Origin: Bacteroidales bacterium
Lineage (GTDB): Bacteria > Bacteroidota > Bacteroidia > Bacteroidales > UBA12077
Direction of reading: 5' to 3'
NCBI GenBank assembly: GCA_030635365.1
Contig: DAOVYZ010000132.1
Span: forward strand, 1 to 8,345
Length of the DNA stretch: 8,345 nt
The notes under the pieces were generated by a model. The model did no database searches and was not told where the DNA came from. It worked only from the letters and a program-made list of their open reading frames with translations. Made by a program: the position numbers and the translations under genes. Positions within the stretch are counted from its first letter, which is position 1, and every line of letters begins with the position of its first letter. Positions 1 through 6,435 of the stretch are shown here, piece by piece.

Positions 1-135
1 AGAGAAGTCGAAGATTGGATGTTAACGGCAGATTTTTGGGAAATTCAGAAGAAGTCTGAATGGGATGAGGAACCAATTGAAGAACCAAGGGAAATAGAGG
101 AATGGATGAATAAGTTTAGCATAGAGCGTAGATAA
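1..135 (+). CDS. C-terminal fragment of an unidentified protein with a repeated E-[DE]-W-M tail
   Basis: Only the last 44 codons are present, in frame from base 1, ending with TAA at 133-135. The gene starts outside the window, and I cannot name its function. The visible tail is very acidic and Trp-rich, with no membrane segment. The heptad REVEDWM (fragment residues 1-7) recurs as REIEEWM (residues 30-36), a 29-residue spacing, with a Glu/Pro-rich linker (EEPIEEP) just before the second copy. From memory, similar acidic E-D-W-M tails occur at the ends of some Bacteroidota proteins of unknown role; I cannot verify this here. The reading frame is supported by a hairpin terminator about 57 bases after the stop. 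It could be a protein-interaction or sorting tail, but that is only inference. Confidence 0.7.
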   Translation, partial: REVEDWMLTADFWEIQKKSEWDEEPIEEPREIEEWMNKFSIERR

Positions 136-191
136 GCAAAATAGTATTTAAAAGTTTAAGTTTTTTATTATAGGACTGTATTACATTTTTT

Positions 192-217
192 AGAACTGCT
201 GCATTAGTGGCAGTTCT
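192..217 (+). terminator. Hairpin terminator after the first partial gene
   Basis: A perfect 8-bp stem (AGAACTGC at 192-199 pairing with GCAGTTCT at 210-217) closes a 10-base loop and is followed by the T-rich stretch TCTTTGTTAT. It lies about 57 bases downstream of the stop at 133-135, with no gene in between. This is the expected place for a Rho-independent terminator, although the T-tract is interrupted. The rest of 136-293 holds no gene that I can support. Confidence 0.6.
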
Positions 218-293
218 TCTTTGTTATATAAATGACTTTCCTTATTACTCTGTCTTACAAATTTTCCTTAACTTTCGGGCATAATATTATTAT

Positions 294-1283
294 ATGCATA
301 ACTTCTCGGTTAATGAAATATTTTCAATTCAGAATGAGGATAAGTTTAATGATATTGCATTGAAAGTATTTAATTATCAGGCAGAAAATAATATTGTTTA
401 TAAACAATATCTTTCTCATTTAAAAACGAATGTTTCGGAAATAAGTTCAATAGAGGAAATCCCTTTTTTACCTATTGATTTTTTTAAAACACATAAGGTA
501 TTAACAGGAATCGGGAATGATGAAAAAACATTCCTGAGCAGTGGCACAACAGGATTGCAAAGAAGTAAACATTACCTGGCAGATTTATCCATTTATGAAA
601 AGAGTTTTATAACGTCATTCATAAAATTTTATGGAAATCTAGAAAACTATTGCATTTTAGCCTTACTACCTGGCTACTTAGAAAATAAGAACTCTTCATT
701 AGTTTTTATGGTTAACTCATTAATTAATAAATCAAAGCATAATGACAGTGGTTTTTATTTGAATAATATAGATGAATTAGCACAAAAGTTAAAAAAAATA
801 GATGATGCCGGAGAAAAAATAATTTTAATAGGAGTTTCGTATGCCCTTATTGATTTAGCAGAGCAGTTTCCAATGAAACTTTCCAATACCATTATTATGG
901 AAACAGGCGGTATGAAAGGTAAACGAAAAGAGTTAACAAAAAAGGAGTTGCATTTGTTCTTGATTTCAAGGTTAGGAGTAGATGTAATTCATTCGGAATA
1001 TGGGATGACAGAACTTCTTTCTCAGGCATATTCAAAAGGAATGGGAAAATATTTTTGCCCTCCCTGGATGAAGATATTAATTCGGGATTCTTATGACCCT
1101 TTTAGCTATATTGGAACAAGAAAGTCGGGAGGAATTAATATAATTGACCTGGCAAATATAAATTCATGTTCCTTTATAGAAACAAGTGACCTGGGAAAGT
1201 TAAATAAAGATGGGAGTTTTGAAATCCTTGGGAGGCTTGATTTCAGTGATATTAGAGGATGTAATTTGCTAGTTTCAGATTAA
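294..1283 (+). CDS. LuxE/PaaK-type acyl-activating enzyme (acyl-protein synthetase-like acyltransferase)
   Basis: This is a 329-residue protein of the LuxE branch of the adenylate-forming superfamily. Family members activate a carboxylic acid with ATP and pass the acyl group to an acceptor. Visible motifs are the nucleotide-binding SSGTTG (residues 82-87), ETGGMKGKR (203-211), SEYGMTELLSQ (234-244), which corresponds to the Y-G-x-T-E core of the superfamily, and GRLDFSDIRGCNL (313-325) at the end. The protein stops just after the hinge motif, so the mobile C-terminal domain of full-size ANL enzymes is absent, as in LuxE. Cys323, six residues from the end, matches in position the C-terminal cysteine acylated in Vibrio LuxE (inference). 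No signal peptide or membrane segment is visible, so it is probably cytoplasmic. ATG 294 is chosen because an in-frame TAA lies at 282-284; there is no Shine-Dalgarno. No luxC/luxD-like partner is nearby, so the substrate is unknown. It appears monocistronic. Confidence 0.85.
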   Translation: MHNFSVNEIFSIQNEDKFNDIALKVFNYQAENNIVYKQYLSHLKTNVSEISSIEEIPFLPIDFFKTHKVLTGIGNDEKTFLSSGTTGLQRSKHYLADLSIYEKSFITSFIKFYGNLENYCILALLPGYLENKNSSLVFMVNSLINKSKHNDSGFYLNNIDELAQKLKKIDDAGEKIILIGVSYALIDLAEQFPMKLSNTIIMETGGMKGKRKELTKKELHLFLISRLGVDVIHSEYGMTELLSQAYSKGMGKYFCPPWMKILIRDSYDPFSYIGTRKSGGINIIDLANINSCSFIETSDLGKLNKDGSFEILGRLDFSDIRGCNLLVSD

Positions 1284-1292
1284 AAATAAACC

Positions 1293-1316
1293 ACTATGGA
1301 TTGAAAGTACCATAGT
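1293..1316. terminator. Probable bidirectional terminator between convergent genes
   Basis: A perfect 7-bp stem (ACTATGG at 1293-1299 with CCATAGT at 1310-1316) encloses a 10-base loop, ten bases after the stop of the LuxE-like gene. On the plus strand it is followed by TTTTAACTTTG. On the minus strand the same stem is followed by GGTTTATTTTTAA. T-rich tails on both sides and the position between convergent genes suggest it ends both transcripts. The stem is short, so confidence is moderate. Confidence 0.5.
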
Positions 1317-1368
1317 TTTAACTTTGATTGAGGCCAATAAATTCCCCAATGGAGAAATAATTTATGTC

Positions 1369-1851
1369 TCATTCAGTAGCATAAGAAAAATGCATTTGTA
1401 CCATTCTCCATTTTTCATTTCGTTTTTCTAATACACCTGTCCACCGGGTATTTTCCCAGCTAACTGATTGCCCATCCCATTCATTAATATCATTGAGCAT
1501 GCAATAAAACTATGCAACAGTTGCATCTTGTGAAAGATTAATATGCATATCCCAGGTTTCAAATTTTACATGCTTAAAACGCGAATCTAACCAAAATCTT
1601 TCAGCCTCTCGAAACTTTGATATTCCTTTAGTCATAGTATTCCCAGGATGAACCTCTATATAGTTTTCATCATTAGCAATAATATTATATAGAAGTGTAG
1701 TATCTTTATTTTTTGCCCAGGCAATAGTATTTTTTATTACTTTTTCTATTTCATTTTTTTCAAGTTCAAGGTCTTGAGGATTTATTTTATGTGTATTTTT
1801 ACATGAAAATAATAATGTACCTACAACCAGAAAACCTATTAATTTTTGCAT
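1369..1851 (-). pseudogene. SnoaL/NTF2-like lipoprotein gene interrupted by an in-frame amber codon
   Basis: On the minus strand, ATG (1849-1851) opens 113 codons ending at TAG (1510-1512). The same frame continues for 46 more sense codons to TGA at 1369-1371. The N-terminus is a lipoprotein signal: charged start, hydrophobic stretch, lipobox LLFSC with Cys17. Residues about 30-113 read as the first part of a SnoaL-like/NTF2-like domain (for example IANDENYIEVHPG, AERFWLDSRFKHV, INLSQDATVA). The read-through segment supplies the missing end, including RWTGVLEKRNEKWRMVQMHF. Relatives I recall have V-A-W-F at the junction, so position 114 was most likely Trp, and one G-to-A change (TGG to TAG) explains the stop. 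If translated to the amber only, the product loses the last strands of the fold and is probably non-functional. A sequencing error or stop read-through are the alternatives. Such lipoproteins are periplasm-facing small-ligand-binding folds of unknown specific role. Confidence 0.75.
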
Positions 1852-1872
1852 TTTAAGACAATTTTATATTTG
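1845..1872 (+). promoter_or_regulatory. Candidate promoter for the efflux operon
   Basis: A perfect match to the Bacteroidota -7 consensus TAnnTTTG (TATATTTG, 1865-1872) lies 16 bases downstream of a TTTG (1845-1848) that could serve as the -33 element. The spacing is slightly shorter than usual. It points at the adaptor gene at 1982, implying a leader of about 100 bases, and it overlaps the start of the divergent lipoprotein gene. In AT-rich DNA such matches also arise by chance. Confidence 0.35.
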
Positions 1873-1951
1873 ATAAAGCAATTTAGTGATAAAAGTTAAA
1901 CTTAGTCTAATATTTTTTGTCTTATCTGTAATAAATTAGAGAAATTGTTGT

Positions 1952-1959
1952 CAAATATA
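1952..1959 (-). promoter_or_regulatory. Candidate -7 box for the minus-strand lipoprotein gene
   Basis: Read on the minus strand this is TATATTTG, a perfect TAnnTTTG match, about 100 bases upstream of the minus-strand ATG at 1851. No clean TTTG is found at the expected -33 distance, only a T-rich run near 1980-1983. The two candidate promoters in 1852-1981 would give overlapping divergent leaders. Confidence 0.3.
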
Positions 1960-1981
1960 ATTTAACTGTAATTCATTTAAA

Positions 1982-3163
1982 ATGAAAAAGATTGATCGCA
2001 GGATAGTAATTGTTGTAGCCTTCATTTTTATAGTAGGTATGGCATATGGAATTATGAAATTTCTTATTGCCCAAAAAGAAGAACCATTCAGGAGGCCTGC
2101 ACAAGTGGCAAAACGATTTGTTAAAGCGGAAGAGATTAAGTATGGAACAATTATATCTTCAGTTTCAGCATCTGGGAGAGTTTCTTCAATTTCAGAAATA
2201 GACATTATTTCCGAAGCGTCTGGGAAAATATTAACATCGAATGTTCCTTTAAAGAAAGGTGCAGAATTTTCTAAAGGAGATGTATTATTTACAATATATC
2301 CTGACGAAGCTATTTTGGCATTAAAGGCTAAAAAAAGTAAATTCTTAAATTCATTAGCTAATTTATTGCCCGATATCAAAATTGATTATCCTGGTTATGA
2401 TATTGAATTCAAGGAATTTTTTACATCAATAGACGTAAATAATAAACTTCCGAAATTTCCTGAAATTAATAGCGAGAAACTTGAAATATTCCTGGCAAGC
2501 AGAAATATAATTAGTGATTATTATGGAATATTAAAAGATGAACTTCAATTAAGTAGACATTCCGTGTTTGCTCCATTTAACGGAACTTTCTCCGAGGTTT
2601 ATTTAGAAGCCGGAGCGTATACGAACATGGGTGGACGTGTGGCTCATGCAATACAAACAGATATTCTTGAATTAGAAGTGCCCTTAGAGAAATTTGATGC
2701 AGAATGGGTGAAAATAGGTGATAAGGTTAAGGTTTTTTCTGAATCAAAAAATGCAAAATGGCAAGGAATAGTTGTTCGTAAAAGCCGGTTTGTTGATCCC
2801 GAAACGCAATCGCAGGCTATTTTTGTAAGAGTCAATAATGACATCAAAAAACCATTGTTAGTTGGAGAATATTTGACTACTACTTTCCCCGGGCATCCAA
2901 TTAAAAAAGTAATGGAAGTACCACGAAATGTCGTTTTTAATTCAAATGAGGTATTTATTGTTGAAGAAGGGAAAATCCATAAAGAAACAATCAATATTAT
3001 AAAGATAAACGAAAAGTCTCTCATCTTTAATGGAATTGAAGAAGGAAAAATTCTTGTTATGCAACCTTTAATAAATGTTCTTGAAGGAACCATAGTTGAG
3101 ATTCAGGGAGATGAAAAACCAAAAAGCAAGGAAGGCAAGAAAAAGCCTGAGGGAAAAGAATAG
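1982..3163 (+). CDS. RND efflux periplasmic adaptor (membrane fusion protein, HlyD/AcrA superfamily)
   Basis: This 393-residue protein is the periplasmic bridge of a tripartite efflux pump. Residues 8-28 form an N-terminal membrane anchor, with no lipobox. The first lipoyl half spans about 60-106 (SASGRVSSISEIDIISEASG, then LKKGAEFSKGDVLFTI). The second half is about 194-222 (SVFAPFNGTFSEVYLEAGAY). A beta-barrel follows (about 228-303, with VGEYLTTTFPG near its end), then a membrane-proximal domain to about 375. The segment between the lipoyl halves (about 107-193) is not a regular coiled-coil hairpin: it contains LLPD, DYPGYD and LPKFPEI, so prolines break the helices. The C-terminus is a Lys/Glu-rich tail (378-393). 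ATG 1982 follows an in-frame TAA at 1958-1960; the leader is A-rich without a Shine-Dalgarno. It is first of three genes, 29 bases ahead of the permease. Family assignment is firm; the transported substrate is unknown. Confidence 0.92.
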   Translation: MKKIDRRIVIVVAFIFIVGMAYGIMKFLIAQKEEPFRRPAQVAKRFVKAEEIKYGTIISSVSASGRVSSISEIDIISEASGKILTSNVPLKKGAEFSKGDVLFTIYPDEAILALKAKKSKFLNSLANLLPDIKIDYPGYDIEFKEFFTSIDVNNKLPKFPEINSEKLEIFLASRNIISDYYGILKDELQLSRHSVFAPFNGTFSEVYLEAGAYTNMGGRVAHAIQTDILELEVPLEKFDAEWVKIGDKVKVFSESKNAKWQGIVVRKSRFVDPETQSQAIFVRVNNDIKKPLLVGEYLTTTFPGHPIKKVMEVPRNVVFNSNEVFIVEEGKIHKETINIIKINEKSLIFNGIEEGKILVMQPLINVLEGTIVEIQGDEKPKSKEGKKKPEGKE

Positions 3164-3192
3164 GAACTAAAAATCTTTAATCAAAAGTTGAT

Positions 3193-6100
3193 ATGAGAAA
3201 GATTGTAGAACGATTTGTAGAATACCCGATATATGCCAATCTAATAATTGCTTTTGTTCTTATTGCGGGAGTTGTGAGTTTGCTTTCAATGAAAAAAGCA
3301 TTTTTCCCCGAATCTGAGAGTAGGATTCTCACAATATCTGTATTCTATCCGGGAGCATCACCGATTGAAATGGAAGAAGGAGTTACAACACGGATTGAAG
3401 AAGCAATACGCGGATTAGTTGGAATAAAAGAAATTAATTCAACTTCTGTTGAAAACAGTTCTAGAGTAACCGTTGAAACTACCGGAGAATACCCGATTGA
3501 TGAAGTTTTAATGGAACTGAAGAATGCTGTGGATGGGATATCATCATTACCTTCGGCTGCTGAACGTCCTATTGTAGCAAAGCGCAGATCCAGAGCAAGT
3601 GCATTGTTTATGTCATTGGTTTCAGAGGGTGAAAGAGATCTGGACCTAATGACATTGAAAGAATATGGTCAGCGAATAGAAGAAGATTTAATGAACTCGG
3701 GGGTTATGAGTCAGGTGACTGTATCAGGATTTCCATCACCTGAAATTTCTGTAGAAGTTGAAGAAGAAGAATTGCTACGTTACAATATTACAATAAGCGA
3801 AATTATCCGCGCAATTCAATTAAATAATCAGGATATATCTGGAGGACAAATAAAATCGGACGAAGAAGAACTTTTAATACGCCTTCGATCAAGAAGTACC
3901 AATCCTGACAAAATAGGAAACATAATAATTCGTGGGCAATCAGATGGTGGTTATATAAGAATTAGAGATATTGCCAGTATAAAAAAGAAGTTCGCCGAAA
4001 CATCAAATAAATACTGGTTGAATGGGAAAAATGCAGTATCTATAAGAGTTGAGAAATTACCCGAAGAAGACCTTGAAGAAATTACCGAATTTGCAGAAAA
4101 ATATGCCGAGGAGTTTAATGCAGAGAACCCTGGTGTGAAATTAGATATGTCATTTTCCTTTTTAGAAATATTAAAAAGTCGTTTGAATCTCCTAACCAAG
4201 AATGGCTTAATTGGTTTGGCTTTAGTAATTCTTGTATTATCGATGTTTCTAAATATACGTTTATCCTTATGGGTTTCCTGGGGTATACCTTTTAGTTTTT
4301 TGGCTATGTTTATTTATGCCAATTTAATTGGGATAACTATAAATATGGTTTCTCTTTTTGGGATGATACTGGTTATAGGAATACTTGTAGATGATGGAAT
4401 AGTAATAGCAGAAAATATATACTTGCATTTTGAACGGGGTAAAACACCAATGCGTGCAGCAGTCGATGGTACTATGGAAGTATATCCGGCGGTATTAACT
4501 TCGGTGATAACTACAATTGTAGCTTTTATGCCACTATTGTTTTTAGCTGGAACCAGAATGGAAATGATGTTTCACATGGCTATTGTGGTTATCGCAAGTT
4601 TATTCTTCTCACTTTTTGAAGCATTTTTTGTTTTACCTGCACACTTAAGTAGTCCTCGTGTATTAAGCAGAAGAAGTCTGGAAGCTAAAAACAAAGGAAT
4701 AAAAAAATACTTTGAAAGATTTATTGTTTGGTTACGAGATGATATTTACCATTATATGTTACTTTGGTTGCTAAAATGGAGATTTATTGTAATAGGTATC
4801 CCAATAGCCTTGTTTTTAATAACAGCGGGATTGTTAGGAGGCGGCTTTATTAAAAGTACTTTTTTCCCAATGGTTGATTTTGACAGCTTTCAGATAAATA
4901 TAGCTTTTACTCCGGGAGATGGAGAGAAACAAACCAAAGAATATCTTGATAGATTTGAAATTGCAGTTTGGGAAATTAACGATGAACTTTCCAAAGAACT
5001 TAATCTACAAGAAAACATTATTGACAGGGTAAGCAAATCTATAGGTAATGCATTTAGCGGACAGGAAGTTGGAGCACATGCTGGGAATATAAATATTTAC
5101 CCAATTGACCTGGAAGGTATAAATATTAGTGGTTATGAAATAGCAGGCCGGGTAAGGAAGAAATTGGGGAAAATTCCAGAAGCAAGGAAATTTACTGTCG
5201 CTGGAAGAAATAGATGGGGATCTCCGGTTTCAATAAGTTTAATGTCAAAAAACCTTAACGAGTTAAATGAGGCAAAGGAGTATTTAATGAGTCGTCTTAC
5301 AGAGTTGCCACAAATAAAAGATATTAATGAAAATGTAGCATTAGGTAAACAGGAAGTAAGATTAAAACTAAAAGCAAAAGCATATTTTCTGGGCTTAGAT
5401 GAAAATACTATTGCACAGCAAGTGCGTCAGGGATTTTATGGGGGGCAAGCACAGAGATTACAAGAAGGGCGAGATGAATTACGAGTGTGGGTACGATACC
5501 CAAAATCAGACAGGCTTACTATTGGGCAAATGGAAAACATGAAAATTAAAACAGCAAATGGGGAATTCCCATTGACAGAACTAGCTGATTATCATCTCGA
5601 GAGAGGCCCGGTTGCAATAAACAGATACAATGGGTCAAGAGAAATTCGCGTTGAAGCAGACATGGTAGACCCATTAGCTTCAGTTCCTGAAGTATTAAAT
5701 CAAATAAAAAAAGAAATTATACCTGATGTAAAGGCACAGTTTGCCGGTATTAGATACGAGTTTCAAGGTCAACAAAAAGCAGGTAATGAGGCAATGGCTA
5801 AGGCAAAAACATATTTTCTGATTGCGTTTATAGTTATAGTGTTTATTATGATTATACACTTCAAGAGTTTTAATCAAACCCTTATTATTATTGCGATGAT
5901 TCCACTTTCAATGCTAGGTGTTTTTTGGGGGCATGGTATTCACGGAAAACCTTTGTCAATAATTAGCTTATGGGGTATGGTCGCATTAACGGGAGTTATA
6001 ATAAATGATGCTATTGTCTTTCTTTCAAAATACGATAGTAATTTAAAAGAAGGAAGAAAAGTTCATGATGCTATTGTTGAAGCAGGTAAGCTAAGATTGC

Positions 6101-6414
6101 GCCCGATTATTTTAACCACTGTTACAACTTCTGTTGGATTATTTCCAATAATACTTGAAAAAAGTATTCAGGCACAATTTTTAATACCAATGGCTATCAG
6201 TTTGGCTTATGGAGTAGCAGTCGGAACAATATTTATATTGATATTTTTTCCGGTACTAATAATGCTTTTAAATGACTTAAGAGTATTTTTTAAATATTTA
6301 TGGACCGGTGTAAAACCGGAGCGTGAAGATGTTGAGGTAGCAATAATATTGAATAAAAGGAAAATGAAGTATGAGCAAAATGGACATGCCCCGATTCAGA
6401 AAATTAAAGAATAA
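3193..6414 (+). CDS. Inner-membrane RND efflux permease (AcrB/HAE-like, ACR_tran family)
   Basis: At 1073 residues this is a full-length RND transporter with the usual duplicated plan. TM1 is about 13-33, the first periplasmic porter/docking loop about 34-335, and TM2-TM6 about 337-482. TM7 is about 531-550, the second loop about 551-870, and TM8-TM12 about 872-1025. It is driven by the proton gradient. The TM4 motif GILVDDGIVIAEN carries Asp400 and Asp401, matching AcrB Asp407/Asp408. The TM11 motif RLRPIILTT gives Arg968 and Thr975, matching AcrB Arg971/Thr978. In TM10, however, GVIINDAIVF places Asn938-Asp939 where AcrB has Lys940-Asn941, so the classic relay lysine is absent. The paired Asp in TM4 favours a drug/lipophile (HAE-like) type over a CusA-like metal pump. 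The 21-base gap to the channel gene and adjacency to the adaptor indicate one operon. No frameshift is seen; the substrate cannot be read from sequence. Confidence 0.95.
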   Translation: MRKIVERFVEYPIYANLIIAFVLIAGVVSLLSMKKAFFPESESRILTISVFYPGASPIEMEEGVTTRIEEAIRGLVGIKEINSTSVENSSRVTVETTGEYPIDEVLMELKNAVDGISSLPSAAERPIVAKRRSRASALFMSLVSEGERDLDLMTLKEYGQRIEEDLMNSGVMSQVTVSGFPSPEISVEVEEEELLRYNITISEIIRAIQLNNQDISGGQIKSDEEELLIRLRSRSTNPDKIGNIIIRGQSDGGYIRIRDIASIKKKFAETSNKYWLNGKNAVSIRVEKLPEEDLEEITEFAEKYAEEFNAENPGVKLDMSFSFLEILKSRLNLLTKNGLIGLALVILVLSMFLNIRLSLWVSWGIPFSFLAMFIYANLIGITINMVSLFGMILVIGILVDDGIVIAENIYLHFERGKTPMRAAVDGTMEVYPAVLTSVITTIVAFMPLLFLAGTRMEMMFHMAIVVIASLFFSLFEAFFVLPAHLSSPRVLSRRSLEAKNKGIKKYFERFIVWLRDDIYHYMLLWLLKWRFIVIGIPIALFLITAGLLGGGFIKSTFFPMVDFDSFQINIAFTPGDGEKQTKEYLDRFEIAVWEINDELSKELNLQENIIDRVSKSIGNAFSGQEVGAHAGNINIYPIDLEGINISGYEIAGRVRKKLGKIPEARKFTVAGRNRWGSPVSISLMSKNLNELNEAKEYLMSRLTELPQIKDINENVALGKQEVRLKLKAKAYFLGLDENTIAQQVRQGFYGGQAQRLQEGRDELRVWVRYPKSDRLTIGQMENMKIKTANGEFPLTELADYHLERGPVAINRYNGSREIRVEADMVDPLASVPEVLNQIKKEIIPDVKAQFAGIRYEFQGQQKAGNEAMAKAKTYFLIAFIVIVFIMIIHFKSFNQTLIIIAMIPLSMLGVFWGHGIHGKPLSIISLWGMVALTGVIINDAIVFLSKYDSNLKEGRKVHDAIVEAGKLRLRPIILTTVTTSVGLFPIILEKSIQAQFLIPMAISLAYGVAVGTIFILIFFPVLIMLLNDLRVFFKYLWTGVKPEREDVEVAIILNKRKMKYEQNGHAPIQKIKE

Positions 6415-6435
6415 TTCTATTATAAAATTGAAAAA

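Noticed and set aside
269..276. TAACTTTC as a -7 box for the LuxE-like gene
   Set aside because: It matches seven of eight consensus positions, but the final G is C and no TTTG lies at a suitable upstream distance, so I do not annotate it.
294..1851. LuxE-like gene, lipoprotein gene and pump as one undescribed system
   Set aside because: The LuxE-like gene is separated by hairpins on both sides and the lipoprotein gene runs the opposite way; nothing in the sequence ties them to the pump.
1948..1961. TTGTCA and TATAAT as a sigma70-type promoter for the adaptor gene
   Set aside because: The hexamers are only two bases apart, which cannot form a -35/-10 pair, and this phylum uses a different consensus.
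1951..2379. 142-codon open frame on the minus strand over the adaptor start
   Set aside because: It lies antisense to the well-supported adaptor gene, has no recognisable domain and shows the composition of a complementary-strand shadow.
2644..3093. 149-codon open frame on the minus strand inside the adaptor gene
   Set aside because: It is antisense to the beta-barrel and membrane-proximal coding region, has no domain and no plausible start context.
3951..4199. 82-codon minus-strand frame inside the permease gene
   Set aside because: It is antisense to conserved RND sequence; no independent support.
5695..5877. 60-codon minus-strand frame inside the permease gene
   Set aside because: Short, antisense to the TM8 region, with shadow-like composition.
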